A DNA stretch of 52,088 nt, from assembly GCA_005772895.1 (NCBI GenBank), contig SXIH01000014.1, forward strand, positions 1 through 52,088, in the 5' to 3' direction. Below are positions 8,927 to 17,544 of this stretch, piece after piece. The position numbers and the translations under genes were made by a program. Origin of the DNA: Bacteroidota bacterium (GTDB taxonomy: Bacteria; Bacteroidota; Bacteroidia; 2-12-FULL-35-15). Positions within the stretch are counted from its first letter, which is position 1; each line of letters opens with the position of its first letter. A model generated the notes under the pieces. That model did not search any database. It was not told the origin of the DNA and was given only the letters and a program-made list of their open reading frames with translations.

Positions 8927-9340
8927 CTATTCTCCAAAATACTCTACATAATTATTTTCTGTTTCGAACAACTTTACACAGTGTAACTTACAATCCAGTT
9001 TGTTTACATGTGGCAACAATTCTTTCCAGATTGCTATGGCTACATTTTCTGTTGAAGGCATCAGGCCTTTCATAAAGTCAACATCTAAATTCAGATTTTT
9101 ATGATCCAATTTATCAGTAATATGAGTTCTGATAATAGTACTCAACTCTTTTAAATTTACAGAATAACCCATGTCTGGATTTACTTTTCCTTTAACAGTT
9201 ACATATAAATTGTAATTGTGTCCGTGCCAATTCGGATTCGCACATTTTCCAAAGGTTTCCGTATTTTGTTCATCGGTCCAGTTTGGATTGTGTAGCTTAT
9301 GTGCTGCGTTAAAATGTTCTCTTCTTGTTATATAAATCAT
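8927..9340 (-). CDS. queD: 6-carboxytetrahydropterin synthase / PTPS family (QueD)
   Basis: This is a 137-residue T-fold enzyme acting on dihydroneopterin triphosphate. HFNAAHKL (His14) and WHGHNY (His39, His41) supply the zinc ligands, and Cys33 in GKCANPNWHGH is the catalytic cysteine. Residues around LFETENNYVEYFGE close the substrate site. In bacteria this family usually makes 6-carboxy-tetrahydropterin for queuosine (7-deazaguanine) synthesis, but 6-pyruvoyl-tetrahydropterin synthase activity cannot be excluded from sequence alone. The adjacent folE provides its substrate. No queC, queE or queF lies in the window. Confidence 0.88.
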   Translation of the reverse strand: MIYITRREHFNAAHKLHNPNWTDEQNTETFGKCANPNWHGHNYNLYVTVKGKVNPDMGYSVNLKELSTIIRTHITDKLDHKNLNLDVDFMKGLMPSTENVAIAIWKELLPHVNKLDCKLHCVKLFETENNYVEYFGE

Positions 9341-9359
9341 TTCAGTAAAATATAGGGTA

Positions 9360-9367
9360 CAAATATA
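9360..9367 (-). promoter_or_regulatory. possible -7 box for the QueD-like/folE unit
   Basis: TATATTTG on the minus strand fits TAnnTTTG and lies 20 bp ahead of the start codon at 9340. No clear -33 TTTG is found at the expected spacing, so this is tentative. Confidence 0.35.
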
Positions 9368-9411
9368 CTATGTTTTGATGAGGAATGTTTAAATTTAGGT
9401 AAATTGCGCAC

Positions 9412-10074
9412 ATGAAAATTCTCATCGTTTCTGCTACTGAATCCGAAATTGCACCATTGTTGAATCATATGGATAAAATGCACAGGGCTGGCGGACCAAT
9501 AATCAATTGTACTTATAAAAGTTTGGAAATTGATATTTTGGTAACAGGTGTTGGAATGTCGGCAACAGCTTTTTATTGCGGAAAATGTATCAACGATTCA
9601 CATGAATTGGCATTGAATGTAGGAATATGCGGAAGTTTTAATTCAAATCTTGAAATAGGCACAGTTGTAAATGTTTATGAAGATTGTTTTTCGGAGCTGG
9701 GCGCTGAAGATGGAGAAGCATTTTTAACGTTGGATGATTTGAAATTGAATGGCCATACAAAAATTAAAAACAATTCCGGAGCGATAAATGTTGAAATAGA
9801 AAAGCTTCCAAAAGTAAACGGAATAACCGTAAACACATCGCATGGAAATGAAACGAGCATAAAAAAAGTAGTTGACCTGTTTCATCCAATAGTTGAAAGT
9901 ATGGAAGGAGCAGCATTTATGTTTGCCTGCGAAAACGAACGTATTCCTTATGTTCAAATAAGAGCAGTTTCCAATTACGTTGAAAAGAGAAACAAAGAAA
10001 ATTGGAACATTCCATTAGCGATTGAGAATCTGAATAAGAAAGTACTAGAAATTTTAAATGAATTAGGTAAATAA
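9412..10074 (+). CDS. mqnB: futalosine hydrolase
   Basis: MqnB cleaves futalosine (or a related 6-amino intermediate) to release the dehypoxanthine intermediate of the menaquinone pathway that starts from chorismate via futalosine. The 220-residue protein belongs to the nucleoside phosphorylase superfamily. Its N-terminus ILIVSATESEI, the GVGMSATAF loop, NVGICGSFN, and the signature SMEGAAFMFACEN followed by IRAVSNYVEKRN are recognisable. The next gene, mqnD, acts in the same pathway and follows after 56 bp that contain a palindromic repeat. mqnA, mqnC and mqnE are not in the window. Confidence 0.9.
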   Translation: MKILIVSATESEIAPLLNHMDKMHRAGGPIINCTYKSLEIDILVTGVGMSATAFYCGKCINDSHELALNVGICGSFNSNLEIGTVVNVYEDCFSELGAEDGEAFLTLDDLKLNGHTKIKNNSGAINVEIEKLPKVNGITVNTSHGNETSIKKVVDLFHPIVESMEGAAFMFACENERIPYVQIRAVSNYVEKRNKENWNIPLAIENLNKKVLEILNELGK

Positions 10075-10079
10075 TTTTG

Positions 10080-10103
10080 CCCTTCGACTACGCTCAGGGT
10101 GAC
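10080..10103. repeat. interspersed palindromic repeat (CCCTTCGACT...AGGGTGAC type)
   Basis: The 24-nt segment contains CCCT/AGGG ends around TTCGACTACGCTC. It is related to the copies at 41445-41470 and 41476-41501, which share the TTCGACT-C/A-CG-CTCAG core. It sits between mqnB and mqnD. Confidence 0.7.
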
Positions 10104-10130
10104 GGCTAAAAATGACATTGCGATAGACGA

Positions 10131-11015
10131 ATGAATAAAACTAACCACTCCGAACTCCGAACTCCTGACTCCCGACTAACCCTAGGTTTCAGCCCTTGTC
10201 CGAACGACTGTTTTATTTTTGATGCGATGTTGCATGGAAAAATAGATACAGAAGGTCTGGAGTTTAAAGTTTTTATGGAAGATGTGGAGACCTTGAATCA
10301 AAAAGCGTTTAGAGGTGAGTTGGATGTTACAAAATTGAGTTATCATGCGTATGCCCATCTTGTAAAAGAATATCAATTGCTAAATGCTGGAAGTGCTTTG
10401 GGAAATAATTGCGGACCTCTTTTAGTTTCTAGCCTGCCTGCCGGACAGGCAGGTTCCCAGTTTCCAGTTTCCAGTTCAACAAAAATTGCAATTCCAGGAA
10501 AATATACTACTGCAAACTTTTTATTGTCATTGGCTTTTCCTGAAGCTAAAAATAAAGTAGAAATGGTTTTTTCTGAAATTGAAAATGCTGTTTTATCCGG
10601 AAAAGTAGATGCAGGATTAATCATTCACGAAAATAGATTTACCTATGAACAAAAAGGTTTGAAAAAAATAATTGATTTGGGTGAATATTGGGAAGAACTG
10701 GCAAAAGCACCAATTCCGTTGGGAGGAATTGTTATTAAAAGAAATTTTCCGGAGGAGTTAAAAAAGAAATTCGACCGTGTTTTAAGAAAAAGTGTGGAAT
10801 ATGCATTTGCAAACCCTAAATCTAGTCTTAACTTTGTAAAAGCAAACGCTCAAGAGATGAGTGAAGAAGTAATGTACAAGCACATCGATTTGTATGTGAA
10901 TAACTATTCGGTGGATTTAGGAGTAGAAGGAAAACGTGCTGTTAAATTATTGTTTGATAAAGCACAAGAGTTGAGAGTAATTAATAAAATTGAAGAAGAA
11001 ATATTTTTAATATGA
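10131..11015 (+). CDS. mqnD: 1,4-dihydroxy-6-naphthoate synthase
   Basis: MqnD makes 1,4-dihydroxy-6-naphthoate from cyclic dehypoxanthinyl futalosine. Family sequence includes LGFSPCPNDCFIFDAML, KLSYHAYAHL, NCGPLLV and KIAIPGKYTTANFLL. At 294 residues it is about 20 longer than usual. Residues 1-15 (MNKTNHSELRTPDSR) are encoded by a C-rich interspersed repeat (10147-10178). Residues of about 101-115 (LPAGQAG...) come from a palindromic repeat (10433-10453) plus a TTCCAG triplication. No ATG exists between 10131 and the conserved core, so the repeat-encoded N-terminus must be translated unless a rare start is used. Its end overlaps hldD by 4 bp (ATGA). Confidence 0.9.
   Translation: MNKTNHSELRTPDSRLTLGFSPCPNDCFIFDAMLHGKIDTEGLEFKVFMEDVETLNQKAFRGELDVTKLSYHAYAHLVKEYQLLNAGSALGNNCGPLLVSSLPAGQAGSQFPVSSSTKIAIPGKYTTANFLLSLAFPEAKNKVEMVFSEIENAVLSGKVDAGLIIHENRFTYEQKGLKKIIDLGEYWEELAKAPIPLGGIVIKRNFPEELKKKFDRVLRKSVEYAFANPKSSLNFVKANAQEMSEEVMYKHIDLYVNNYSVDLGVEGKRAVKLLFDKAQELRVINKIEEEIFLI
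10147..10178. repeat. ACTCCGAACTCC-type repeat inside the mqnD 5' end
   Basis: This is a run of ACTCCGAACTCCGAACTCC followed by TGACTCCCGACT. The same family in the opposite orientation lies at 14741-14772 upstream of alaS. It encodes part of the MqnD N-terminus. Confidence 0.7.
10433..10453. repeat. CCTGCCTG palindromic repeat inside mqnD
   Basis: CCTGCCTG (10433-10440), a 5-nt loop and CAGGCAGG (10446-10453) form a perfect 8-bp stem. A related palindrome is at 51211-51233 after proS. Here it is read in frame as Leu-Pro-Ala-Gly-Gln-Ala-Gly within a variable loop of MqnD. Confidence 0.8.
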
Positions 11016-11977
11016 TCATAGTAACAGGCGCAGCAGGATTTATTGGAAGTTGTTTGGTGAGTAAACTCAACCAAGAAGGATTTACTGATTTAATTTTGGT
11101 GGATGAATTTGACTCTCCTGAAAAGATGAAAAATCTGGAAGGCAAAAAATATTCTCAAAAAGTTCACCGCGATGAGTTTATTGTTTGGTTAAAAGAAAAT
11201 CAACGCTTGGTGCAATTCATTTTTCACATCGGTGCTCGTACAGACACTACCGAATTCAATAAAGAAATTTTTGACAGATTAAATTTGAATTATACAAAAG
11301 ACATTTGGAATGTGTGTGTGGAGTTTGGATTGCCATTGGTATATGCATCTTCGGCAGCGACTTATGGTTTGGGCGAATTTGGTTATGATGACAATGAAGC
11401 TGTCATCGATAAATTAAAACCGTTGAATCCTTACGGAGATTCTAAAAACGATTTTGATAAATGGGCATTGAAGCAAGAAAAGAAACCTTATTTCTGGGTA
11501 GGTTTAAAATTCTTTAATGTATACGGACCGAATGAATTTCACAAAGGAAGAATGGCATCTGTAATTATGCATGCGTTTAATCAGATTCAGGAAAAAGGCT
11601 CCGTAAAATTATTCCGTTCTCACAATCCGAAATTCAAAGACGGAGAACAGTTGCGTGATTTTGTATATGTGAAAGATGTGGTGGAAGTGTGTCACTTTTT
11701 ATTGCATCACCGAAAAGATTCTGGAATCTACAATCTTGGTTCTGGAAAATCACGCACGTTTTTAGATTTAGTGAAAAACACTTTTGCCGGAGTTGACAAA
11801 ACACCGCAAATTGATTTTATGGATACACCAATTGATATCCGCGATAAATACCAATATTTTACCGAGGCGAATATGACCAAATTAAAATCTATTGGTTACT
11901 CAAAACCATTTCATACTCTTGAAGAAGGTGTGAAGGATTATGTGAAAAATTATTTGGTCGGGAAGAAGTATTATTAG
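11012..11977 (+). CDS. hldD: ADP-L-glycero-D-manno-heptose 6-epimerase
   Basis: HldD (RfaD) converts ADP-D-glycero- to ADP-L-glycero-manno-heptose for the LPS inner core. It is a 321-residue short-chain dehydrogenase/reductase with the NAD(P)-binding GAAGFIG (Gly6, 9, 12), YASSAATYG, and the catalytic Tyr141/Lys145 pair in PYGDSKNDFDKW. KFFNVYGPNEFHKGRMASV and LRDFVYVKDVV are strongly epimerase-like. It overlaps mqnD by 4 bp and is probably co-transcribed with the menaquinone genes, a linkage of convenience rather than of pathway. Confidence 0.93.
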   Translation: MIIVTGAAGFIGSCLVSKLNQEGFTDLILVDEFDSPEKMKNLEGKKYSQKVHRDEFIVWLKENQRLVQFIFHIGARTDTTEFNKEIFDRLNLNYTKDIWNVCVEFGLPLVYASSAATYGLGEFGYDDNEAVIDKLKPLNPYGDSKNDFDKWALKQEKKPYFWVGLKFFNVYGPNEFHKGRMASVIMHAFNQIQEKGSVKLFRSHNPKFKDGEQLRDFVYVKDVVEVCHFLLHHRKDSGIYNLGSGKSRTFLDLVKNTFAGVDKTPQIDFMDTPIDIRDKYQYFTEANMTKLKSIGYSKPFHTLEEGVKDYVKNYLVGKKYY

Positions 11978-11994
11978 TATTATACTTCTAGTTA

Positions 11995-13128
11995 TTAAAG
12001 CTGGTTTAATATTTTTACAACTGTTCCTTCATTGTCTAAGTGCTTGTCGTAATTAAGCATAATTATTACAGCTGTTTTTTTTGCATTGTCAAACGCATAG
12101 GTTGTCCAATATCCGGGTATTGACCCACTATGAGAAAAGACAGTGATATTGTTGTCCAAATTATATACTACTGTTCCTAGTCCATATTCAACATTTGTAA
12201 AAGTTCGTCTGATAGCTTCCGGATATTTAATCATACCATTTTGCATTATCATTAGGGATTCTTCTGAAATTATTTTTTCCTTAGAAGTTCCCATTAAAAG
12301 AGATAAAAAATTTGATAAATCAGAAGGAGTAGAATATATGCCTCCTCCTGGAACACAATAACCCAGGCCTTTGTGTTCTATTCTTGGTACTCTTGTGTTT
12401 TTATGATTAAGCCTTCCGTTATCGGATATACCTGGTGCAAGTTTATTTAATTTGTTTTTAGGAACATCAAAATAACTATTGTGCATTTTTAAAGGAATAA
12501 ATATTTTATCATTTATTAATTTGATATACGAAGTATTTGCTGCTCTTGATATGGCAAGACCAAGTAAGGAATATCCAAAGTTTGAATAAACCATTTTAGT
12601 ATTTGGTTTGTGTATTAATTTAGTATAGGGAATTGACAATAAAGTTTTCGTTTCCCATTCAGATGTTGCTCCTCTTCGCATTCCGTTTATGCCTGGCTCT
12701 CTTTCAATGCCGGCAGTATGACTTGCTAATTGCCTAAAAGTTATTTTAGTAGAGTCTGAATATCCTTTTAATGATTTTACTTCCGGTAAGTAATTTTCAA
12801 TCGGGTCATCCAACTTGAAATATCCTTCTTCCGCAAGTTTTAGCATTAACACTGTTGTGAATGATTTTGTAACAGAACCGATTCGAAACAAAGATGATGT
12901 GTCTGGTAAAAAAGGATTGATCTTACTTATTTTTCCATATGATCTGAAATAAGATATGCTATCATTATCTAATATTGTAACTGATAAGCAACCTATATTA
13001 TCTGTAATTACTTCAGCGACTAATTCTTTTGTGATAGTTTCGATTAATTGATCTTTAGATTTGTCAGTACTGGGCACAAAACCGAACAACAGTAAGAGAA
13101 TTATTAATATGGGGATAAGGTATTTCAT
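11995..13128 (-). CDS. beta-lactamase-family serine hydrolase (class C fold)
   Basis: This 377-residue exported protein has an N-terminal hydrophobic segment (MKYLIPILIILLLLFGFVP). It carries the three motifs of the class C beta-lactamase/D-Ala-D-Ala peptidase fold: SVTK (Ser85, Lys88), YSN (181-183) and HSG (333-335). Such proteins are often esterases or D-amino peptidases, and resistance activity should not be assumed. I took the ATG at 13128, since an upstream GTG at 13146 would place charged residues ahead of the signal peptide. It is convergent with hldD. Confidence 0.88.
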   Translation of the reverse strand: MKYLIPILIILLLLFGFVPSTDKSKDQLIETITKELVAEVITDNIGCLSVTILDNDSISYFRSYGKISKINPFLPDTSSLFRIGSVTKSFTTVLMLKLAEEGYFKLDDPIENYLPEVKSLKGYSDSTKITFRQLASHTAGIEREPGINGMRRGATSEWETKTLLSIPYTKLIHKPNTKMVYSNFGYSLLGLAISRAANTSYIKLINDKIFIPLKMHNSYFDVPKNKLNKLAPGISDNGRLNHKNTRVPRIEHKGLGYCVPGGGIYSTPSDLSNFLSLLMGTSKEKIISEESLMIMQNGMIKYPEAIRRTFTNVEYGLGTVVYNLDNNITVFSHSGSIPGYWTTYAFDNAKKTAVIIMLNYDKHLDNEGTVVKILNQL

Positions 13129-13183
13129 CTTTTGAAGTCTGAACACATTGTGCCAGACAAGTGAGTGTCATCTTTAAATAAAA

Positions 13184-13543
13184 TTAAAGTGCAGCTCTCA
13201 GATCGATCAAGGTATTCTTAATCGCTCTCAATTTATTTTCGATTTCTGAAAATTGATTTTTCTCAACTTTCATTTCGTGTTTAACTGTCTTTTTATTTTC
13301 CTTCAGATATTTTTTGGCTCCATCCAAAGTCAGACCTTGTTCTTTCACAAGGTTGTAGATTACTTTAAAATTATCAATGTCTTCTGGAGTAAATAAACGA
13401 TTGCCTTTTTTATTTTTCTTTGGTTTGATAATATCAAATTCTTTTTCCCAAAAGCGAATCAGGGAAGTGTTTACTTCAAACATTTCCGAAACTTCACCAA
13501 TGGTGTAGTACAATTTAACGGTATCGGTTTCTTTATAAGGCAA
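13184..13543 (-). CDS. MerR-family transcriptional regulator
   Basis: The 119-residue protein has the MerR winged helix at its N-terminus: LYYTIGEVSEMFEVNTSLIRFWEKEF, then FTPEDIDNFKVIYNLVKEQGLTLDGAKKYL. The coiled-coil end is short and lacks metal-binding cysteines. The conserved helix starts only about ten residues in, no ATG lies upstream before a stop, and the first usable codon is TTG at 13543, so a TTG start is required. Small MerR proteins of this type are common in Bacteroidota beside an M23 peptidase gene, as here (13610-14581). The regulated target is not evident. Confidence 0.85.
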   Translation of the reverse strand: MPYKETDTVKLYYTIGEVSEMFEVNTSLIRFWEKEFDIIKPKKNKKGNRLFTPEDIDNFKVIYNLVKEQGLTLDGAKKYLKENKKTVKHEMKVEKNQFSEIENKLRAIKNTLIDLRAAL

Positions 13544-13550
13544 GAGTTGA

Positions 13551-13583
13551 AATTATAAATTGAAAATTATGAATTATAAATGA
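13551..13583. repeat. AT-rich direct repeat upstream of the MerR gene
   Basis: AATTATAAAT appears twice with TGAAAATTATG between. This is the AATTATAAATT-type low-complexity intergenic repeat often seen in Bacteroidota. It occupies the gap between the M23 peptidase end and the MerR start. Confidence 0.4.
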
Positions 13584-13609
13584 TATTTCAATCGAAATTA
13601 AGCAATATT

Positions 13610-14581
13610 TTAATCAAACGACTGAGATGATTGTTCTGATAATTCAATCAACTTTTGGTATTGCTCCGGTGTTAAGTCATTGTAATAATAATTGATTGGG
13701 TTCATTTTTTCGCCACCTTTCATAACTTCATAATGTACGTGTGGAGCTGTGGATAATCCTGTGCTTCCTACAAAGCCAATTAATTGTCCGCGTTTTACTT
13801 TTTGTCCAGGTCTCACAACAAACTTCAACATATGTCCATACAATGTTTTGTAGCCATAACCGTGATTTAAAACCACGTGATTTCCGTAACCTTGTGCTGC
13901 TGCATCGGCTCTTTCAACGGTAGCGTCACCTGTAGCGCGGATTTCTGTTCCTTGCGGAGCTGAAAAATCCATTCCAGGGTGAAATTCAGGAGTTTTATAA
14001 ATCGGGTGAGTTCTCCATCCAAATCCTGATGGCTGATGTCTTAAATCTTCGTTAGATATTGGCTGAATAGCTGGAATAGCAGCTAAAAGTTGTGTTTTCC
14101 CTTTCACCAATTTCACAACTTCATCAAAGGACTTCGACTGAATATATAGTTGTTTGCTTACTCTGTCCAAACGTTTACTGGTCTCAACCATCAAATCTGA
14201 ATTGTTATATCCTTGTAAGGCTTTGTATCTGTCAACTCCTCCGAAACCCGCTTTACGGATACTTGCTGGAATAGGCTCCGCTTCAAAAATAGTACGGTAA
14301 ATATTGTTATCTCTTTCCTGAATATCGTCCAGAACTTCGGCTACTTCTTCTAAGCGGTTATTCAACAATTCATATTGCAGGGAAATGACTTCATTTTCAC
14401 GTTTTAATTGCTTTTCCTTTGGTGAATCAAGGTAATTAAGAGCAAGAATAATAGTGATGGTAGCAAACACCAATCCCGTAGCCAAATAGGAAAGCACCTG
14501 CCATACCCGTTTCCGGATAGGCACAGTCACCTTTTCGTAGGTCAGCGACTTTGTGTTAAACTTATATTTGATTTTGCTCAT
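13610..14581 (-). CDS. M23-family (LytM-type) envelope peptidase
   Basis: This 323-residue inner-membrane-anchored periplasmic protein has one transmembrane helix (about 29-49) after a basic cytoplasmic start. A coiled-coil segment (about 55-110) follows, then a C-terminal Peptidase_M23 domain (about 180-300). Zinc ligands His201 and Asp205 (HPGMD) and His283 (HVHYE) are all present, so it should be an active peptidoglycan endopeptidase rather than an EnvC-type activator. I use the ATG at 14581 (MSKIKYKF), because the 18 extra residues of the longer frame are poorly family-like. The putative promoter lies at 14702-14732, giving a leader of over 100 nt. Confidence 0.9.
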   Translation of the reverse strand: MSKIKYKFNTKSLTYEKVTVPIRKRVWQVLSYLATGLVFATITIILALNYLDSPKEKQLKRENEVISLQYELLNNRLEEVAEVLDDIQERDNNIYRTIFEAEPIPASIRKAGFGGVDRYKALQGYNNSDLMVETSKRLDRVSKQLYIQSKSFDEVVKLVKGKTQLLAAIPAIQPISNEDLRHQPSGFGWRTHPIYKTPEFHPGMDFSAPQGTEIRATGDATVERADAAAQGYGNHVVLNHGYGYKTLYGHMLKFVVRPGQKVKRGQLIGFVGSTGLSTAPHVHYEVMKGGEKMNPINYYYNDLTPEQYQKLIELSEQSSQSFD

Positions 14582-14647
14582 ATTTTCTAGTGAGGCTGTG
14601 TTTTTACAATCCTCAACGAGGATATGTGAAAACACTTAGTCCGAACT

Positions 14648-14667
14648 ATCCCGAGGAAACTCGGGAT
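14648..14667. repeat. perfect palindrome ATCCCGAG-GAAA-CTCGGGAT
   Basis: An 8-bp perfect stem is closed by a GAAA tetraloop in the intergenic region between the M23 gene and alaS. On the minus strand it falls in the predicted untranslated leader of the M23 peptidase mRNA. It looks like one of the short interspersed palindromes of this genome. Confidence 0.75.
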
Positions 14668-14701
14668 CTCATTTTCTTAACTTATTTCACTTTGCTTAAT
14701 G

Positions 14702-14732
14702 CGAATTTACGCAAATAAACTAAATTTGCAAT
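14702..14732 (-). promoter_or_regulatory. promoter for the M23 peptidase gene
   Basis: On the minus strand ATTG (14732-14729), 19 nt, then TAAATTCG (14709-14702) is close to the TTTG/TAnnTTTG consensus. It overlaps the alaS -7 box on the other strand, making a compact divergent control region. Confidence 0.5.
14721..14728 (+). promoter_or_regulatory. alaS: -7 box for alaS
   Basis: TAAATTTG matches TAnnTTTG, about 80 bp ahead of the alaS ATG. The -33 region is weak (only ...TG at the right distance), so strength is uncertain. The leader would include the repeat at 14741-14772. Confidence 0.45.
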
Positions 14733-14740
14733 CCGTAAAG

Positions 14741-14772
14741 AGTTTGGAGTTTAGAGTCGGGAGTTTGGAGTT
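14741..14772. repeat. AGTTTGGAGTT-type repeat in the alaS leader
   Basis: Repeated AGTTTGGAGTTTAGAGTCGG/GAGTTTGGAGTT words are the reverse-complement family of the mqnD N-terminal repeat at 10147-10178. Confidence 0.65.
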
Positions 14773-14806
14773 GAAATTTTAATTTGAAAAGAATAGTATT
14801 AGTTAT

Positions 14807-17464
14807 ATGGAATCGAGTAGAGTACGTCAAGCATTTTTAGATTATTTTAAGTCGAAAGGACATGAAATTGTGCCATCATCACCTATGGTTGTGAAAAACG
14901 ACCCTACTTTGATGTTTATCAATTCGGGGATGGCGCCTTTCAAAGATTTGTTTTTGGGAAATGCTCCTATCAAATTTCCGCGTGTGGTGGATACACAAAA
15001 ATGTTTGCGTGTAAGTGGAAAGCATAACGATTTGGAAGAAGTGGGTGTTGATACTTATCATCATACCATGTTTGAGATGTTGGGAAACTGGAGTTTTGGT
15101 GATTACTTTAAAAAGGATGCAATCACTTGGGCTTGGGAATTATTGACAGAAGTATATAAGATTGATAAAAACAGATTATACGTTACCGTTTTTGAAGGCA
15201 GCAAGGAAGATAATTTAGGATTCGATCAGGAAGCGTATGATATCTGGAAACAATTTATTCCGGAAGAAAGAATTTTACGCGGAAATAAAAAAGATAACTT
15301 TTGGGAGATGGGTGATATTGGTCCGTGTGGACCATGCTCTGAAATTCATTACGATGGAAGAACAGAAGAAGAGATTGCAAAAGTTGGTGGCGCATCAAGA
15401 GTAAACAATGACGATCCGCAAGTGATAGAAGTGTGGAACAACGTGTTCATGGAATTTGAACGCAAAGCAGATGGTTCCTTGGTAAAACTTCCAAAACAAC
15501 ATGTAGATACAGGAATGGGATTCGAGCGTTTGGTGCGTGTGTTACAAGGCAAACAATCGAATTACGATACAGATGTTTTTAAACCTGTTATTGATAAAAT
15601 AGAAGAACTTTCCGGATTAAGATATAAGCCTGAAGAGGAAGACAAACATCCAAAACAACTTATTATAAATATTGCAATGCGTGTGATCGCTGATCATATC
15701 CGTGCGATTTCATTTAGTATTGCTGATGGACAATTGCCATCAAATACAGGAGCTGGATATGTCATCCGAAGAATTTTAAGAAGAGCAATTCGTTATGGGT
15801 ATCAATCCTTAAATTTAAAAGAACCTTTCATGTATCGTTTGGTTCCTGTATTGGCTCATCAAATGGGACACGCATTCCCTGAATTAGTTTCTCAAAAATT
15901 ATTGATTGAAAAAGTAATCAAAGAAGAAGAGATTGCATTTTTCAGAACATTGGAAAATGGATTGAAACGTATCGATCAAGTTTGTGCGAATACGATCAAA
16001 GAGAAAAAACAAATTGTAGATGGAGCAATCGTTTTTGAATTGTACGATACATTTGGTTTTCCAATAGACTTAACTTCCTTGATTGCCCGCGGTTATGGAT
16101 TGAGTATTGATGAAGCAGGATTCCAGAAAGAATTAGAAAAACAAAAAAACCGTTCGCGTGAAGCAACTGCTGTTGATACGGGAGATTGGGTTTTGGTAGA
16201 AGGAAGAAAAGCAGAAGAAGGTGGAAGATTATTTGTTGGATACAAAGAATTAGAAGCAGAAAGCAAAATTATTCAGTACAGAAAAGTAAAAGCGAAAGGC
16301 AAAGAACAGTTTCAGGTGGTGTTGGACAAAACTCCTTTTTATGCGGAAAGTGGTGGACAAGTCGGAGATATTGGAGTGTTGGAATCTCCTAATGAAACAA
16401 TTACAATTACCGATACAAAAAAAGAAAACGGAATTATTATTCATTTTGCAGATAAGCTTCCGGAAAACTTTACAAAAACATTTGTAGCAAAAGTAAATGC
16501 AGAAAGACGTTCCTTAACAGAAAACAATCACAGCACAACTCACTTGATGCATGCTGCGTTACGACAAGTATTGGGAACGCATGTTGAACAAAAAGGAAGT
16601 TTGGTAAACGATGAACAGTTGCGTTTCGACTTTTCTCATTTCTCGAAAGTAACGGATGAAGAAATTGCACAGATTGAAGCAATCGTGAATCAGAAGATTC
16701 GCGAAAATATTACTGTTGACATAAAAGAAATGCCAATTGATGAAGCAAGAAAAACAGGAGCGATGGCATTGTTCGGAGAAAAATACGGTGATTTAGTTCG
16801 TGTTGTTACAATCGATAAAAAATTCTCAATAGAATTGTGTGGAGGAACACATGTTCCGGCAACAGGACAAATAGGGTTATTTAAAATTGTTTCAGAAGGA
16901 GCAGTTGCGGCAGGTATCAGACGTGTGGAAGCAATCACATCAGTGAAAGCGGAAGAATATTTCAACCAGCAAATTGCTTTAGTAAACGAAGTGAAAACAC
17001 TTTTGAAAAATCCGAAAGATGTTGTGAAAAGCCTGCAAGGATTAATGGATCACAATTCCGAATTGCAAAAACAAATCGACCAGATGCTTCGCGAAAAAGC
17101 AAAAGGGATAAGAGTGGAATTGCTGGCGAAGAAACAATCTATCAATGGAATTAATTTCATTGCCGAAAAAATTGATTTGGATTCGGCTGATGCGATTAAA
17201 GATTTGTTGTATGAAGTAAGAAGTCAGGTTGAAAATTTATTTATGGTGATAGGTGCTGAGGTGAAAGGAAAACCAAGTTTATCGATTATCATTTCTGATA
17301 ATTTAGTGACTGAGAAAAATCTGAACGCTGGAACCATCATGCGTGATATAGCAAAAGAAATACAAGGTGGCGGAGGTGGACAACCTTTTTATGCAAATGC
17401 AGGAGGAAGCAATTTACAGGGGATTCCTAAGGCGTTGGAGAAGGCTAAGACTTATTTAAACTAG
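14807..17464 (+). CDS. alaS: alanyl-tRNA synthetase
   Basis: AlaRS charges tRNA-Ala. It has the class II catalytic core at the N-terminus ([34 protein letters not shown]), the editing domain with [11 protein letters not shown] (about residue 575) and [13 protein letters not shown] (about 677), and a C-terminal C-Ala domain ending with the glycine-rich [16 protein letters not shown]. The 885 residues are normal for the family. Transcribed alone, it is followed by a strong terminator at 17482-17515. Confidence 0.98.
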   Translation: MESSRVRQAFLDYFKSKGHEIVPSSPMVVKNDPTLMFINSGMAPFKDLFLGNAPIKFPRVVDTQKCLRVSGKHNDLEEVGVDTYHHTMFEMLGNWSFGDYFKKDAITWAWELLTEVYKIDKNRLYVTVFEGSKEDNLGFDQEAYDIWKQFIPEERILRGNKKDNFWEMGDIGPCGPCSEIHYDGRTEEEIAKVGGASRVNNDDPQVIEVWNNVFMEFERKADGSLVKLPKQHVDTGMGFERLVRVLQGKQSNYDTDVFKPVIDKIEELSGLRYKPEEEDKHPKQLIINIAMRVIADHIRAISFSIADGQLPSNTGAGYVIRRILRRAIRYGYQSLNLKEPFMYRLVPVLAHQMGHAFPELVSQKLLIEKVIKEEEIAFFRTLENGLKRIDQVCANTIKEKKQIVDGAIVFELYDTFGFPIDLTSLIARGYGLSIDEAGFQKELEKQKNRSREATAVDTGDWVLVEGRKAEEGGRLFVGYKELEAESKIIQYRKVKAKGKEQFQVVLDKTPFYAESGGQVGDIGVLESPNETITITDTKKENGIIIHFADKLPENFTKTFVAKVNAERRSLTENNHSTTHLMHAALRQVLGTHVEQKGSLVNDEQLRFDFSHFSKVTDEEIAQIEAIVNQKIRENITVDIKEMPIDEARKTGAMALFGEKYGDLVRVVTIDKKFSIELCGGTHVPATGQIGLFKIVSEGAVAAGIRRVEAITSVKAEEYFNQQIALVNEVKTLLKNPKDVVKSLQGLMDHNSELQKQIDQMLREKAKGIRVELLAKKQSINGINFIAEKIDLDSADAIKDLLYEVRSQVENLFMVIGAEVKGKPSLSIIISDNLVTEKNLNAGTIMRDIAKEIQGGGGGQPFYANAGGSNLQGIPKALEKAKTYLN

Positions 17465-17481
17465 CTTTTATTTTTTATAAG

Positions 17482-17515
17482 AACGCTCTGTAAAAAAACA
17501 GGGCGTTTTTTTTAT
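17482..17515 (+). terminator. rho-independent terminator after alaS
   Basis: AACGCTCTG (17482-17490) pairs with CAGGGCGTT (17499-17507; one G-U pair) around an A-rich loop and is followed by an uninterrupted T-run. Confidence 0.9.
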
Positions 17516-17544
17516 TCCTAGTCATTTATCATTATAATTGTAAT

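Noticed and set aside
11995..13128. Antibiotic-resistance beta-lactamase
   Set aside because: SxxK, YSN and HSG motifs are shared by many esterases and peptidases of the fold; nothing points to resistance.
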